Shown here: in pieces, positions 1 to 14,700 of the stretch
Layout of the letters: each line of letters starts with the position of its first letter
Position numbering within the stretch: position 1 is the first letter of the stretch
Source of the DNA: Bugula neritina
Lineage: Eukaryota > Bryozoa > Gymnolaemata > Cheilostomatida > Bugulidae
Assembly (NCBI GenBank): GCA_964035545.1
Contig: OZ037769.1
Coordinates: 4,057,929-4,121,928, forward strand
Direction: 5' to 3'
DNA length: 64,000 nucleotides
The notes under the pieces: generated by a model
What the model was told of the DNA's origin: nothing
The model's input: the letters and a program-made list of their open reading frames with translations, nothing else
Database searches by the model: none
Program-made: the position numbers and the translations under genes

Positions 1-104
1 CCTTGGAGTTTTCTTAGTTGCAGATAATTTTTTTCGCTTAAAATTTTTTTTTGTTGAAAAATTATTGGCTTATTTTTAAGTATTTTTAACGTTGATGGTT
101 GCAG

Positions 105-3100
105 TCCCTGCATACTAAGAGATATTCAATGTGGACTAAACTGCCCATGCCGGGGATATCTGCCTGGTGTGAACTTCAGGAAACAAATACTAAAACTATA
201 ACCCCTATAGAAGTGGCACTGGAGGGGGTAAAGAAGAAAAACTCTGACATTAAAAATGTCACTCAGAAATACAGGTACACTGGTATACGTGTGTGGTGAA
301 GTATGATGCATTTTATATACGATATGTGATATATTATGGTAGATTTGCTTGTATTCATTTGTTTGTATGGTCCTTAGGAGTATATTTTGTAATAAAATAG
401 TTGTATTTATGAACATCACTCCTTATAACTCAATATATTACACAGTGTGTATAATACAGTGTATTACATACTGTATATAATACAGTATATTACATACTGT
501 ATATGAAACAGTGTATTATATGTTGTATAATATACAGGGTATTACATACAAATATATTACCCAGTATACTATATACAAGTATAATACACTTTTGTATATT
601 ATTTATCATTATATAACCTAATATATCTAGCTATTATCGTAAACTCCTATAGCTATTTAAAGTCACTAAGTTTGTGTATTTTAAATTGCTATGTTTTCAG
701 TTGTTTGTTGCACATATATTTACATATGACATGTTGCTTTGACTACATATACACTACACACACAAGAACTTAGGTTGTTGCCTATAATACTGGGTCTCTT
801 ACACAGCGTACCAATATTTCATGTTATAAAGAGACGACAGGACCTTAGACCAGGGTGACTTATCTCGAGTTCTGCAGGGATCTGCTGACGCCAAGGTCAG
901 CGGCGGTATCATAATATATCAGAAGACATTCCTCTGTGATGACAGCGCAAACGATGCTCAAACTGAAGAGTTACGTCAGCTCATCCTTGAGCACGTTAGT
1001 AGCTCTCCTAATACTCACTCAAACTCTCTGTGTTTATATAGACACTGCTCTGTGTTCAATTATTTCTGTTGGTGTTGTTTATCTCTTTCAATTTTTTGTA
1101 TCTTCTTATTATTTTGGTGAAGTTGTTCAACCGCCTAGCAGGTTTCTGCAGTATTAGCTCAGGATTTATAATTTCTATCCAGCTAAAGATATTTAAATCA
1201 CGAAATATATAATATGATATAAAATATAGCAGTTAGAAATTAAGGATTGACCTTATATGATGCATTGTTAGGATTGTTTTACCCTTCTTCATCATGAAAG
1301 CATATTATCTAATTCATCAAATATCGAGTTTTGTTAATGTCACAGAAGTTTCCAGAAAAGTTGGTAGTTTAATAATCAGAATGATAATGTATTCGCAGCT
1401 GTTACTCAATGCATGTAGTTAACTCTACAGGTTTTTAGTTTATCAGCCACGAGATAACCAGAAACCTCTCTAGTTGTCTTGTGCATGTACATTTATTTGT
1501 ATCTGCAGTTGAGGGTGGTTAGGGATGGGTTGCATCTGTTCAGAGAGATTGTCACCAAAGCTCTGAGGCCGCTGTGCCAGCTGCTGTTTGAAGAATACAA
1601 CAAACTGCAGGATCTCATCAAAAAGCAGGTAAGTGAAAACTATAAAGTGAATTATTCACAAAACAGTTGAAATGCAGGTGGAAAGAAATTTATATTCGAA
1701 CTCTTTTTTACAGTCTTGCAATTTTTGTTTGCAGTTTTTCCAACAGGTTATTTCGATTTTGACAAGCTTACGTTTAGCATTTAAAACCATTAGTATTTCC
1801 TTTTGAACTTTTGAACCTTTTTTGTACAAAAGGTTACTTTGTTGAAGGACCCGAGAATGGAGCTGATTTCACTCAAGTCGATGGAGTCAACCAGTGCATT
1901 GTCCGTGTTCGATATGAGAAGTAGCGAGTCCAATCGAGCCAGTTCTGACTACTCAAGGTGAAAACAGCCAAACCACTTTTAATCACTCTGAGTAATGCTT
2001 GAATTTTCATCACATTTTTCTGAAATGAATCATCCACGAGATTGTTTTTAAGCCCACCACTAAAAAGGAGAGAATAATCATAGTCTAACTGGTTCGACTT
2101 TCACAATATATATTTTGGCAAGTTGAATTTAATTTATGTTAGAAAAATACGCGACTCTGACTATACAGGAATTGTCTGCTTCATTTCTAAACTAGAACAG
2201 GGAAATCTAATTTAGCTAGTCTCAATTAAATGAAGTGGCGATTATTTCTCGTCTCAACAAGGAAAACCTCAAACTTGCTTGATAAACAGTTATTAAAAGT
2301 GTATGACACAATGTATTGCAAGTAATCTAGCATTTTACTAAAATATGTAATTGAAACCAATTGATATTTTGCTTGGTGGATTTTTTGTTGTTGTTTGCGT
2401 TTGAACAAATAATTTGTACAAAGTTTCATATATAAATTACTTTTCCCGTTTACTTGTCTAGCTCTGATATTGAATCTCATAAAGAATTTCCAACTCCGAA
2501 AAGAAAGTCAGCATCTGTGAATTATCCTCCCTCGTATGTATCTTCACGGCTTCGTGACACGCAGCGATCCTCAGAGGTAGGTCTCGATTTGAGGCGGGGT
2601 TTGGGGCGGGATTTGAGGTCCTCAACTTATTCACAATAAAGTGCATGTAGCTTTCTAGCTGATGTTGATAATTGTTTTACTTTTTTAGGAAACTTCCCCC
2701 ATGCCTCTCAGAAAACAGGGTACGTTTGTTGAATTAAATAATTAGTTTTCTTTGAAAATTTTAACTGAATATTTTAAATAAATTGTTATTTAAAAATGTA
2801 AGAAGGTGGAAGATTTTTTGAACTATTGAGTTTGATTTTATATTTTTGTATTTCCTGCAATTTATTCTCTCAGTCTACAATTTTATTTTCCTGATTTTCT
2901 AAATAATTTTCTTCACTGTATATTCTGTTACGTTTAACTTGATTGTTTAATACGAATTATTCTGTAAAGTTGTTTTACTAAAGAAAAACTTAAACTTGTC
3001 ATATTTTGTTTGCCACATTCATCTATGTATTCACTGCCATGGTGATTATTTTGTAGTAAAAAATGTAATGCGGTAACATTGTCCAGGTCGGGTGGTGTTC

Positions 3101-6100
3101 AGCTAATTAGTTAGAAACTTTTTGCAACATGGCTAAGATACGCTCTTCCCAATAACTCATATTTGTCTTGATTCTCATGATATAGCTCACTTTTTTGTAA
3201 CTAACTAAAAAGTCTCTGGCTGGGTTTTTAGTTGAGCGGTTCTACCCTTTGATGTGATTGACTGGCATGGCTACCCTATTATTTTGCATTTGCCGAGCTG
3301 ATTGCTATTGCTTGTTGTAGTTAGTTAAGATGGTAGTATTGACTGTTACTTTTCTAAATCTTAACTTTTCAATGATGGGTTGTTGAAATTTTTGGCCTAA
3401 CTTGTTATCTAACAACAGGAACATTGGTATAAACCATAAGCTAACTCTATATTAAAGAAAAACTTAAGGTAGTATTTTTCTCATAAACTTGGATGAATAA
3501 TCTTTGTTAGAATCATTTGCGAAAACATGGCGGGAATTTTGGAGACCTCTAAAAAAACATGACTCTGGTAATTTAATCTTTTGAAACTTTTACGTGTTCC
3601 GACAGATTTCTTCCATCCTGAACGAAATTTGTGTTGTGACATTAATGCTGTCCTTACTTTTGAGATTTCTAGTTGCTTGGCCATTTCTTCATATGCCAGC
3701 TTCTAGTATGTCTTTTAGCTTAAGTGAGTTTAAAGCCACGATGTTTGTGTCACTAACATATCCACCCTTCATCCATCAGTCAGTTGTACTAACATTACCA
3801 GCTTGTAGTCTGCATTCAGTCTCAATATATTCCTTTTACTTAGACTCACTTTCAGTCTGGTTAACTGCTACTCAAAGTCATTGTCTCTCAGTTACTCACT
3901 TGTACAGTGATTGATTATTACTACAGTGACTAACTCTCAATTGAATATCACTAAGCAACTATCTTAATGAATATTTTTGATAGGAAGGATTAGGTCTTCT
4001 GTTAGAACTTCAAATATTCTCATTTTTAAACTTTTACTATCACTGATTGAAACTCAAAGTAATCTTTAGAATGATGGTTGTTGTGTTGTTTTATTGGTGT
4101 TCCGTACTTCTGCCATGTAATACCTAGTTCTAAGCTCCTCTCCTCTAGCTGGGGCCAGCACCCTCTAGTAAGGGCCAGCACCCTCTATTTGAAGGCAGCA
4201 CATACTCCTATACCCCTCCTCTCTCCTTACCAGTATTGAGCTTGGTAGCATTGTCATCTAGTGGTATTTTCTGGCAATGGTGTTTGGGTGTATTTTGATG
4301 TAATTCAATATAAATATTTTTTTGCTTAATGTAAGATTTAATTACTGGGCATGTTTAGTAAATTAAGTATTTGTACAACATGTGACTGAATGCGGAAGTT
4401 TTAATGAAAATATATTATGTATATTAATTACTATTTGCTTAACAGATGGCCAACTCTTAGATGTTACACCGGGTCGGAAAGAAAGAGGAAACAGCACATT
4501 TTATGCCGAGGTATGTGTTTTCATAGTATGCTTGGATATTGAAGTTGGTGGCCAAACTAATGCTATATGCAAGTTTTTAATAGAAGTACTTTTATTTTTA
4601 AAATAATATACTTATCTGAGTGCTTCTAAATAATTTTGAATATTATGCAATTTTTGCATTTTGTTATATGCTATATTCTCCCTAGCGCAGCATAATAATA
4701 ATTTATTTTCAATTAACCAGGGTGAGATGAGATTTACATTTAGAGGAAATGAGTTTTGCAATGTGCAACTACCATTTAGTTAGAAATAATCATTTGTAAC
4801 GGTTATGTTCCCTTAGTTTCTAAGCGTTTAACATCAACTCTCTTTTCCAAGTATTTCTAAAACAATTTCAAACTTGATCAGATTTCTATATTATTAGCAT
4901 GCTTTGTTCATCTAGAAACTGAAGATCAGCACAAAATATAAATCCTTAGGTTTGTGAGATATAGTAACTCGCTGTTGTATGGTTATCCACTAAGTGTTGT
5001 TGGTTATTGCATAGATAGAATTATAGCATTAATTTAGAATTTAGATGTAATGCTTCTTTTTTCAATTCTGTTTGCTTAATGTTATTGTAGTGAATTATAC
5101 AACTAGTCAAAATAATGCAGTAGAGTTTTTTTATTTAAATTTCAGTTTTTGCCAGCAAAAAAGATATACTTTGCTAATTAATATTGCTACACAAATAAAG
5201 ATAGTCTGTATATCTAGTGGGTGGTTGTTTCTTGGCTCTTTAACCAACCACCCACACACGCACACACACATGCACACACACCCAAACATGCACACAAACT
5301 ACTTAACCATTCACACACGCGCACACACACGCGCAAACACAGCAAGATATATTATAATCATGCAGGACTGCGTTATGGTGTAAAATTGGTAATATATAAT
5401 TACTCACCTAAAAAGTGAATTGTTTCAGCCTGGAAATGAAACCATACCATTAGTTGAGATGTTTTACCGCCACCAGTTTACCAGTGAAATACGTTTGCTT
5501 GAATTGTGTACACCATTGATTTTTGTACCTAATTTCAATTTATTGATTTCTTGTAGTTATTTTCTGGTATGTCAGCATCTTCTCACAGCTGTGCTAATTT
5601 GGTTTTGGAACTAGTAGGTTTGGTTTTTACAGTGGTGCTTGCAAACCTGTTGGCGTTGGCAGATGTAGTTGTAGTGCATGTGGCTGTATAAGATATTGGT
5701 GGTAGCATTATTAAGATATTGCACAGGGCTTGAAACTCTATTTATTGGTGATCATGTATTATATGTAAGCATGAGTTAAAAGTGCTGAATGGTTTTTGAA
5801 TTAGCAATGAATTTCGCTAATCTCTTTCAGATTCCAATTGTGGACATCCATGAGACCGAAGAAGACAATGATAATGCTCCGCCCCCACTTCCTGTTAAAT
5901 ATAACAGAAATAGAGCATCTTCAGTTCCACATATTGACAATAAGACTCAACAGAAAGTTCTTGAACTTGCCAAAGGAGGCCACCTGCCGCCCTTGACCTT
6001 TAACCTCGCCAACAGACCTCTGCCCGAGGCACCAACTACTAACCCAGAAAAGAGGTCGAGCATAGTACGTAACAAGACCATCTGCATTGACTCAAGGAAC

Positions 6101-6583
6101 ACTGAATCAGAGTTCGTGGAGTACAAGCTACCAAAAAAACCTACTCAACCCCCTCCAAAAGACATAAAAAAGAGGCCCGTACCTAAACCCCCTTCTGGAC
6201 AGGGTCTAGAAGGTTCTATGACACTCCCAAAACCCACTAATCATCAATCACCTCGACTCCACCCAAAGCCTAAGGTTTTGCAGATAAACAACAACAATGA
6301 CTCTCCTTCAGTAACCAGCTCTGATGGTAACATACTGAGTCATAGACCCCCTCCTGATCTGCCAGGCCACTCTCCTCCACTCCCGGTACCCCGGAAAGCA
6401 CCTCCTCCTTTACCAAAAAAGACAACTCCCACACCCACACAGTTGAAATCCTTTGACTACACAGAGTTACCAAGCAGACCTCCTTCTGGGACACTCAACG
6501 GAAACTCAATTTCCAACGAAGAACCTCCGCCATTGCCTGTTAAGTCGCCTCTTCTCAAAAGTAAGTCCAACAGTGAATCTTAA
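105..6583 (+). CDS. DOCK-family Rac/Rho guanine nucleotide exchange factor, C-terminal part (5' truncated by window)
   Basis: Exons 105-274, 841-994, 1509-1628, 1833-1957, 2462-2576, 2689-2719, 4446-4510 and 5831-6583 (stop) join in one frame and give 510 residues. The first three exons match the end of the DOCK DHR2 (exchange) domain: a KLPMPGISAWCE block as in the KLPGILRWFE of DOCK1, ITPIEVALEG (cf. ISPLENAIE), then an LSRVLQG...GGIIIYQKTF block, then VTKALRPL (cf. VTEALRP). A Ser-rich linker follows. The last exon is an SH3-ligand tail with several PPPLPVK, PPPLPKK and PPLPVP motifs, as in DOCK1/3/4, which bind Crk-type SH3 adaptors. DOCK proteins activate Rac in the cytoplasm and at the membrane, in migration and engulfment. 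Family membership is firm; the DOCK1/2/5 versus DOCK3/4 subgroup is not resolved. The small exons 2689-2719 and 4446-4510 are supported only by phase and splice sites. Confidence 0.87.
420..610. repeat. Diverged tandem repeat in DOCK intron
   Basis: Repeated blocks of the type TATTACATACTGTATA, about 25-30 bp apart, in the intron between the first two visible exons. No coding potential. Confidence 0.6.
5249..5342. repeat. (CA)n microsatellite, interrupted
   Basis: CACACA runs broken by TG, CG and AA steps, in the last DOCK intron. The Thr/His-rich reading frames here are artefacts of the repeat. Confidence 0.85.
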
Positions 6584-8675
6584 GCGGCAAGATGTACAAG
6601 GTTCCAATTTTACTAACTCAATAGACGTATTTTGTTTACAAAATAATCATAATTATTTAAAGACAATGCATTGCATGAAGTTTTAGAAATAATATTTATT
6701 TGATATATATAAATTTTATAGGACATGTTAAAATTTGTTTTTCATTATAATCATTTTACATATTTTGTAAATCATATATACTGTGATTGTGATGTATTTA
6801 TTCCCAACAAATACATCCACCCTATCTGACGAATGAAATTTATATTCATATATTTAGCTTTAACAACTATACATAATGATACAGTAATTATGTATAGAAC
6901 ATTTTTTACATGCATGCTTAGTTTTCTGATGTAACCAGTATTCTATATTAATCTTATGATATTATCAATCGTTAAATTTTAAGCAAAAATTTCATCCACT
7001 ATGTGTTTACTGAAATGATATTTTTTTATTAATGTATTATAATTTGTTTAATATACATAACTAATTTACCGAGAGTTACTTGTGCTAGCAACAACTTCAA
7101 AAAAGTGTACTTTCAGTAATAATAGGAGTGGTGATATAATGATAATACTTTATCTGGCTGAAATATTAAGCTTGACTAATACACACTATGCTAGAGCTGT
7201 TTGGTTTTTTGCTGCAAAGAACCAAACTTGTTTTATTATATTCAAACATTTTAACAATATTGTTTGGTTAAAATGTTCAGGCAATTAACTATTATGAAAG
7301 CTTTAGAGAGTTTATTCTAAGACAAATATACTGCATAACTACGAAATAGGAAAAGTTTATTACAAGAATAATTATACATTTGCACACGTGGGCAAAGCTG
7401 TGTATCAAGTGTCTTTCATGCTAAATAAAGCAACATAAAATAGTTCTTTATTAGGCATTTGCATCTACATTCTAGAATGCAATAAAAACAGATAAACTTA
7501 AAAGTACAATTTGTTCAAAATAGGTGATAATACCAATTAAGAGTATAGATCAAAGTATGGTATAAAATGAAATAATTATAAATTAAACTACTAATTGTTA
7601 TTAGGTGTAATTCAATTTTTCACAGCAATCATTGTGTGAACTTGAATGATGTTATAATACATGTATTGTCACACTAGCTGGGGAAAGTTTTCAAATTTAT
7701 ATTACATATAGAATTGTTGTATACAAGTCTACCAAAATTTATGTGTAACAAATTTATATCTATTGCACTTGCTCTCTCCCTGTGTTAATAGTGTTTATAA
7801 GCAGTGTGCTATTGAAAACCAACCAATTATTTTGGATCACAAAGTTTTGTCAAAACTCAACATTACTCAAACAAGTATGGAATCAGACGTCAAAGTCTTC
7901 AAGTTTTTGTTGAAAAAGGAAAGCTACTAAAATAACTAAATACATACATCAGTAATTCATTAAAATACTCATTTGTGATGCTAGAATTTTTAATTTGATA
8001 GAAATTCCCGTTGATTGCATTTTACATAAATGTCCCATGCCTGCACATTCCATGATGACAAAGATGAGTGCGTGGAAATTAATACCAAGCTGAGTGATTT
8101 AAAGAGTCTATTTTGTGCAGCTGCGAGTTAATGTATTATGACATAAATTAATAAGTTTCAACTCACTGACGCAATTTGCATTCCAGTGGCAGAAAGAGAA
8201 ATATCAGCACCATTGGATGCAAGTGTTATCAATAACACTGGTAGTCATGGTGTACAATACTAGTGAAGCATGTTTTAAAAATTGAACATAAAAGTAAAAA
8301 GCTAAATTTAAATTTAATATAGGCTTTATTGAATATACAATATATATTATGAATACTAAAAGTTGAAAAATGTGTTAGGAAATTACAGACAGTATCAAAT
8401 ATCTGAAAGGAGAATAAATGAGGAAGTTGGTAATTTGAGTAGGCAATGCACCAGTTTCCTATGAGTTGAAGTGAGATGCATATAACAATGTGTGGAAATA
8501 GAAGCTTTTATCATTTAGATGCACATAAATACCGCTTTACGGAGATTTTCAAGTTATGCAGTATTCTGATGAACTTATTAGCCAAGTAACTTATTTAATA
8601 CTGTGTATAAAATATAGAAAAAGAGCTTCGTCGAGCACATAACTCCAAATAATTCAACACAAAGGTAATATTGTA
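6584..8675. other. Tail-to-tail intergenic region, DOCK and MOB3 3' ends
   Basis: AT-rich sequence between the DOCK stop and the MOB3 polyadenylation signal, with no coding exon seen. An AATAAA at 7424-7429 is a possible distal polyadenylation signal for DOCK, about 840 bp after the stop; nearer alternatives are not clear. Confidence 0.6.
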
Positions 8676-8681
8676 TTTATT
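8676..8681 (-). terminator. Polyadenylation signal AATAAA for MOB3
   Basis: AATAAA on the minus strand about 60 bp downstream of the MOB3 stop codon at 8742-8744. Confidence 0.65.
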
Positions 8682-8741
8682 GGCTGTGTGGAGCTCGAGC
8701 TATAAATCTACACGGATGAATGTTTATAGAGTGAGCAGGTT

Positions 8742-11700
8742 TCAACGGCACAAACGTTCAGTCATGTCCTTCTGTAAAGTAAGAGAAAAGGTTTACATAA
8801 TATCAGTGTTAAACAGCTATGGCTATATGGGGTGACGCTGTTTATGCATTTTTATTTATAATTTAAGCAATAAATTTATGACTCCAGCATAAAATGAAGG
8901 TATTAGAGGCTTTTAGTATCAACTTGGTTCCAATTGGTTCCTAATAAACCAAAGTAAGCTAACTCCATTTATTATTAAATTATAATTTTGGTTTTACTAT
9001 ATACTAGATTATACACCTTTTGGGATAACATAAGACATTCTAGTGACATATAAAGAAAGAAATTAGTACAGCATAATTCCACCTACTAGTGGCTCCAGTT
9101 CCTTTTTATCTACCAGGTTGAATTCTGTTACAAAGTAGTAGTAGTGCTTGTAGCAGGTGTTAACATGTGCCTCCTAAAACATCGAGAAAAAGTGTCAGCA
9201 TTGCCTCAACCAATGAAACGGCAGGTGACAAAGTGTCAATATTGCCTCAACCAATGAAACGACAGGTGACAAATAAGTCAACATGTTTGCACTCAAAGTA
9301 TATTTTCTCAGTTACAAAAAGATGCATATAAAATGTAATCCTCTAGGTACTATTTAACTTTATACAGTGAGGTTAACCATTGTTGCATTGCTCTGGGCAG
9401 CCTTGTTTCCATAAGTGGGGAGGGGAATCATAGTTCAAAAGCATGTGTTTTAGTATTGATGCTATCTATAATAGCTCAACCAATATTTTACAATAACGCA
9501 GCTAAAACGAACCTGCATTGTGCTCAATACACATTATATTAGTACTAATATAATGACAAGAAACTTCAAAAAATTGAACAACCAGTGAGAGTTGAATTGT
9601 AAAACAGATGTAAATAAACTGCAAGAGAGAAATTTTACCATTGGCATACTGTCCTAACCCTTAGAGAACAATGGATATGTTCACAAACATTACCAAAATT
9701 TATGTAGAAATAATTTTCACTAAAAAGAGAAATGCAGCTACAGCTACATGTACATTGTTGGCCAGGGGCATGTTTAAACTTTCACAACTTAATGAACAGG
9801 TAACACCAGAGAAATAACTCCAATTCTCATGAACAGTGATGGTGTCTCATAAAAGTCAAGATGTTGGTTAGCTGATTGTGAATTGAAAGTATAAGTTATG
9901 TAATGAAGTTTAAGCCATTGCTGACACCAATGATGGTTATGTTGCTGGGCTGCATTTTTGAATATAAATTAAAACTGTCTAATTTTAAGAGAATTAAACA
10001 CTTTATAGTCCACTTGATTGAAACATGAAGAAGTTGCTGCATGGAACAAATATTTAATGAAACAAAACCAAAGAAAACTAGTGCTCAAGCATAATACATA
10101 AAAAATCCATGCTATTACTTGCAAAAGTGTTTCTTTTTTAAATTTAACTTGTGATTAATTTGTAAAAAGTTGAAAATTAAAATGTTTGTGTTAATCATTT
10201 GCTGTTATAACTCTAACCTCTACTCTTGAAAAGACAAGCAATTTCAATTCCTTAAGAAACGTAATTACATAAAATATTGTCTCTAAGAGTGTAATGTACA
10301 AACAAATAACAGTCTGGCAAATAGTAGTCATAGTAACAACATTGGCAGCGGTTATACCTGGCAGCACCACACATCACGTATGACTGTATTGACATTACTT
10401 ACAGCTCCTATAGACACGAGAGTATCAAAGTGATGGATGTAGACGTGCACAAACACCCTAAACAGCCTCGTCAAGATCTTTTTAGCAGTTGGAAGAAAGG
10501 TTTTGGGAAATGGAATATCTACAGCAAAAAAGCTATATCTACAGCAAAAAAAGGTATATCTACAGCAAAAAAGTATATCTACAGCAAAAAAGTGTATTCA
10601 CAGCAAACAAGGTGTATCTACATCCAAAAGTAATATATCTACAGCTAAATTGTACACACACAGAGTATAAAGAACTAAGTGAAATTATTTTTTCATTTAC
10701 AGTAAACAATACTTTTTTCTATTGAAATGTGCCGAGCCAACATAGCTGGTAGCAGTACGTTATATTATGACACACTTAGTCACAGCTACATTGTACTTCC
10801 CTTCTCCGTAACCAAACCTCAAACAGGTCAATAGAAACTTGAAAACAGATTCCTGACAGGAAAAGGAAGTTAGCCCAAGCCTTATGCAAACACACAATAT
10901 GTACTGCACAAACAAATGGAGGGGGTAGTGGAAGTGTCCCTATTTACTCACCCATGCTGACAGGAAATATGTCCTCGTTATTGATCTGTGTCTCCACCCA
11001 TTCCATCAGCAGACTGGTGTACTGTTGAGCTGGCAAAGCAGTCGGTCTCTTGTACTCCACACCATCACACCACTGGTACTCATACCTACACAACGAGTCA
11101 TATCATACCACTTGTATACTGACTGACATATGCCAGCAAGTACTCTGTATACAGTATGACACCTGCCATGCTGACAGCTGTACATATCACTGACATATGC
11201 CAGCAAGTACTCTGTATACAGTATGACACCTGCCACTTTAACAGCTCACTATCTGACATGTGCCAACAAGTACTCTATGTACAGTATGATACTTGTATAC
11301 CGACTGACATGTGACAACAAGTACTATGTGTACAGTATGACACCTGCCATGATGAAATCTCACTGTCTGACATTTGACAACAGTATGACACTTGTATACT
11401 GACTGACATGTGGCAACACGTACTCTGTGTATAGTATGACACCTGCCATGATGAAAGCTCACTGACTGACATGTGTGGACCAGTACTCTATGTACAGTAT
11501 GACACTTGCTATGCTGAGACTGTAGTGTCTCATGTGATGGGTTTCCCAGCATATAATAACTTGCAAAGTGATCTAAATTTTAGATGATGCATGGGCAGAT
11601 GGCCAGAAACATTTTAGAATGCTCATAGAGTCATGAGTAACAAGAAAGAAAATAATGTCACTGTTTATATGATGATTTTTGCGGATGAACTTCTGTTAAA

Positions 11701-14700
11701 CTTAAAGAGATTGTGAGTAAGACTTAGATATCAGAGAAAATTGGCTAATTATAAACATAAACCATCGTTTCTTAAATTATTCAATTCAATATTTCTGAAA
11801 GAGAAATTGCTGCTATTTTGTTAATTCGGACCCTAATTGCCTCTTTTAACATCATAGATGACATATTATAGAACTCAGTTTAAAAAATATGCACGTATTC
11901 TAAGCTAAAACTATGAGCTAACAAGTATTATATATTATTCTCACTTTGGCCCTCCAGACATTTTAGGGCATGTTTCTTTCGTGCAGTATTCACACACTGT
12001 TCCATATATAAGGTTGATCCTGTTAAAGAATTCCACCACTACAAATGAAAACATTAGGAATAACAAGTTAGCTTCAAGTCGTTTGCTAGATATACAAAAA
12101 ATTAACATAAGGTTGAACTACCATAGCGCTGGACAAGTTGTAAATTATATTTCTACATGTACATTACAGCAGAGATTTCCCTGTGTGAACCATCAATTTT
12201 TAGTAAATGTTAGATGCAACTGGTAATTGAAGTATATTATCATTATGTTAAGTAGGGTAAAGTGTAATTACAAATTTTTAATAATTAGCCTTAGTGATTC
12301 AAAGATTGAACGAAGTAACTAGAGAATATAGGATTCATTACAAGCATATAATCACTAGCGATGTACAGTTTGTGCAATATTAATTACTGTGATTGATTTA
12401 TAATTGACACAGGCTTTATTGCATGTCCACAAATGCATAAATTAATGTCAATTGTCACAGCCAGTGCAGATGTCCACAAAACATCCCATTGTTATTATTA
12501 CTAATATATTAGACATCATTAAATAGTTAACCAGCAGACAAATGGCAAATTTCCTATGAAAAAAAAGTATTTATAGATCACCAAAACTCTTCAAGGAATT
12601 AGAATTGTTCATCGACTTAAAGCACACACTGAATTAATAATTCTAAGGAGATAATGATTCTAAGTTATCTCTGTGATTATATTGATTGAAACAACATTTA
12701 AAAGGAAGTTCTGTGATTCACTGGAGCTATAGTATACAACAATGTGTACATTGTCATAAAGATAATTTCAAAAATTTAGATAAAGAAACAAGAAACAGTA
12801 GCCAATGTTAGTAGTCGATCTTAAAAAGAACTGTGATATGCCAATCAAATGGTCATAATAACAAAAGCTAGTGAGATTTTTTAATATTAACATCATTAAA
12901 TACATTTTTATATAATATGAAATATATTACGCTATAGTATCTATATATTATGTTATATTACTTATATATACTCATATTATAATATTGGTAAAAGGCAGCT
13001 AAGATATGAAAACAGAATACAATGCCGTTGTACCATGAACAGCAATCCAGTCCAGTAAATCATGATCCGGGGGTTTCCTTACAACATTCTTGAGATCAAT
13101 ACCAGACTGCAGAGAGGCATTGGCCTGCTTATGTAGGTTGTACTTTAGAGTACCTGGCTCAAACTTTTTAGGCTTTCGAAACGTCTGCAAGCAACATTAA
13201 TCTTTCACTTTATATTACAATCATTTCTACTCTATAGTTATAATGAAAATAGTCTTCAATATACATTGTCATTGAACGAGTTTAAAACCAGTAAGTTGGA
13301 AGATAACCATCTTGAACACATCTGGTACAATTAAAAGTCTCTCTATTGGGGTTCATGTCAAAATGCCCATATACTGTTGAGAAAGAAATTTAAAAATATT
13401 TGCTAATAAAAGCAGTTCTTAACACATTAGTTGATGAAGTTGATACATCTTATCAAAGCCTGTAAGTAGCATATCTATGGATTCTGTAACAGTTAGTGAC
13501 ATTTAGGAAATTTCACCATAAAAAGGCTTTCTTACCCAACTTCAAAATAAATTAATTAATGCTAGTCACCTGAATGAATATGGCTTTCTAGACCTGTATT
13601 AATTTATCTAATATTTAAAATAGTTTGAAGTATAAAACTTTGAGAAAATTGCTGAACAACTTCAATACACTAATTTGTTATAATAGTTAATAACCAAACA
13701 ATGGGTGTGGAAGCTTTAATTATACCAGCTATCTAAGTGATTGTTTAATAAAATAAATTTAATTTACAATAAAAAGTACACTGACTTAGACTTGGATACT
13801 TGAATTGCAACCTAAATGCAAAATCAATAAATAGGATCAATTATCACAAATGCACTGTAGTTAAATCTATCATTACAGTTATATTATTTTAATGGACTTT
13901 TAGATGCATAAGCGAAGAATCTAATTCATAGGTCATGCTTAGAATGAAATTGAGTTCGAACACCTGGCATCAATTAACCTTCCTTAAATACAAAAATATA
14001 TAAAAGACACTAAAATTCAGAATTAGAATAGATATAAGTGTCCTTTGATGCCCACACTCAGTGTGGCACTCACAATCGCAATGGTACGTTGACAGTAGTG
14101 AGTAATCAGTAACTGCAATACGAAATGTAAGTGTGTTTCAGTTTTAGTTAACTCAAGTAGTTTGGACATAGTGATAAATAGAATCAAAACGCGAAACTTT
14201 TACTTAAAGTTAATCAGAAATAAGGTAAGCTACAATAAACTCAAAACCAGAAAAAAGCTTGAAATAAACGAAGACTCAGTGGTTAACTTATGGTCTAAAG
14301 TAAAACTTAGACTAAACGATAGAGCAAGAGTTAAAAAATTACTTTCATCAGTTTGACATGAAAATTATAATTATGATTACTAAGTGTAATAGTAATATGA
14401 ATACTACTAGCACTACTAGACGTACTCATAGTGATATGAATGTAATAACAATAATTATTATCATGATGAACCATGAAATCAACACAATCAGAATCAGGAT
14501 AAATGAAACACTTCGACTCAAGATGAAAAAGTTCAAGTTGAAGTTAATATTTGAATATAATAACTATAAACTTGTACAAGTATAATAAGGGAATAACAAT
14601 TACAATCACAATGAATATCACTATCAGTATCACTACCAGGGTGGCTATCAGTATGAGTATCACTTAGCTGCTATCACTATTCGAGTGTGAATTACTTAAA

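Noticed and set aside
3594-3914. 106-residue hydrophobic plus-strand frame inside DOCK
   Set aside because: No splice sites or similarity; lies in the DOCK intron 2720-4445.
5420-5614. Possible extra DOCK exon after the acceptor-like TTTCAG at 5428
   Set aside because: Phase could fit, but the residues are hydrophobic and unlike a DOCK tail, and no good donor is seen; exons 4510 and 5831 already join in phase.
10430-10725. Plus-strand frames with repeated YIYSKK/ISTAKK
   Set aside because: Translation of the splice-site repeat opposite MOB3; no start context or family.
11006-11552. Minus-strand reading frames rich in CHTVHRVL and SWQVSYCT repeats
   Set aside because: They read through the intronic minisatellite of MOB3; only 10952-11085 is exon.
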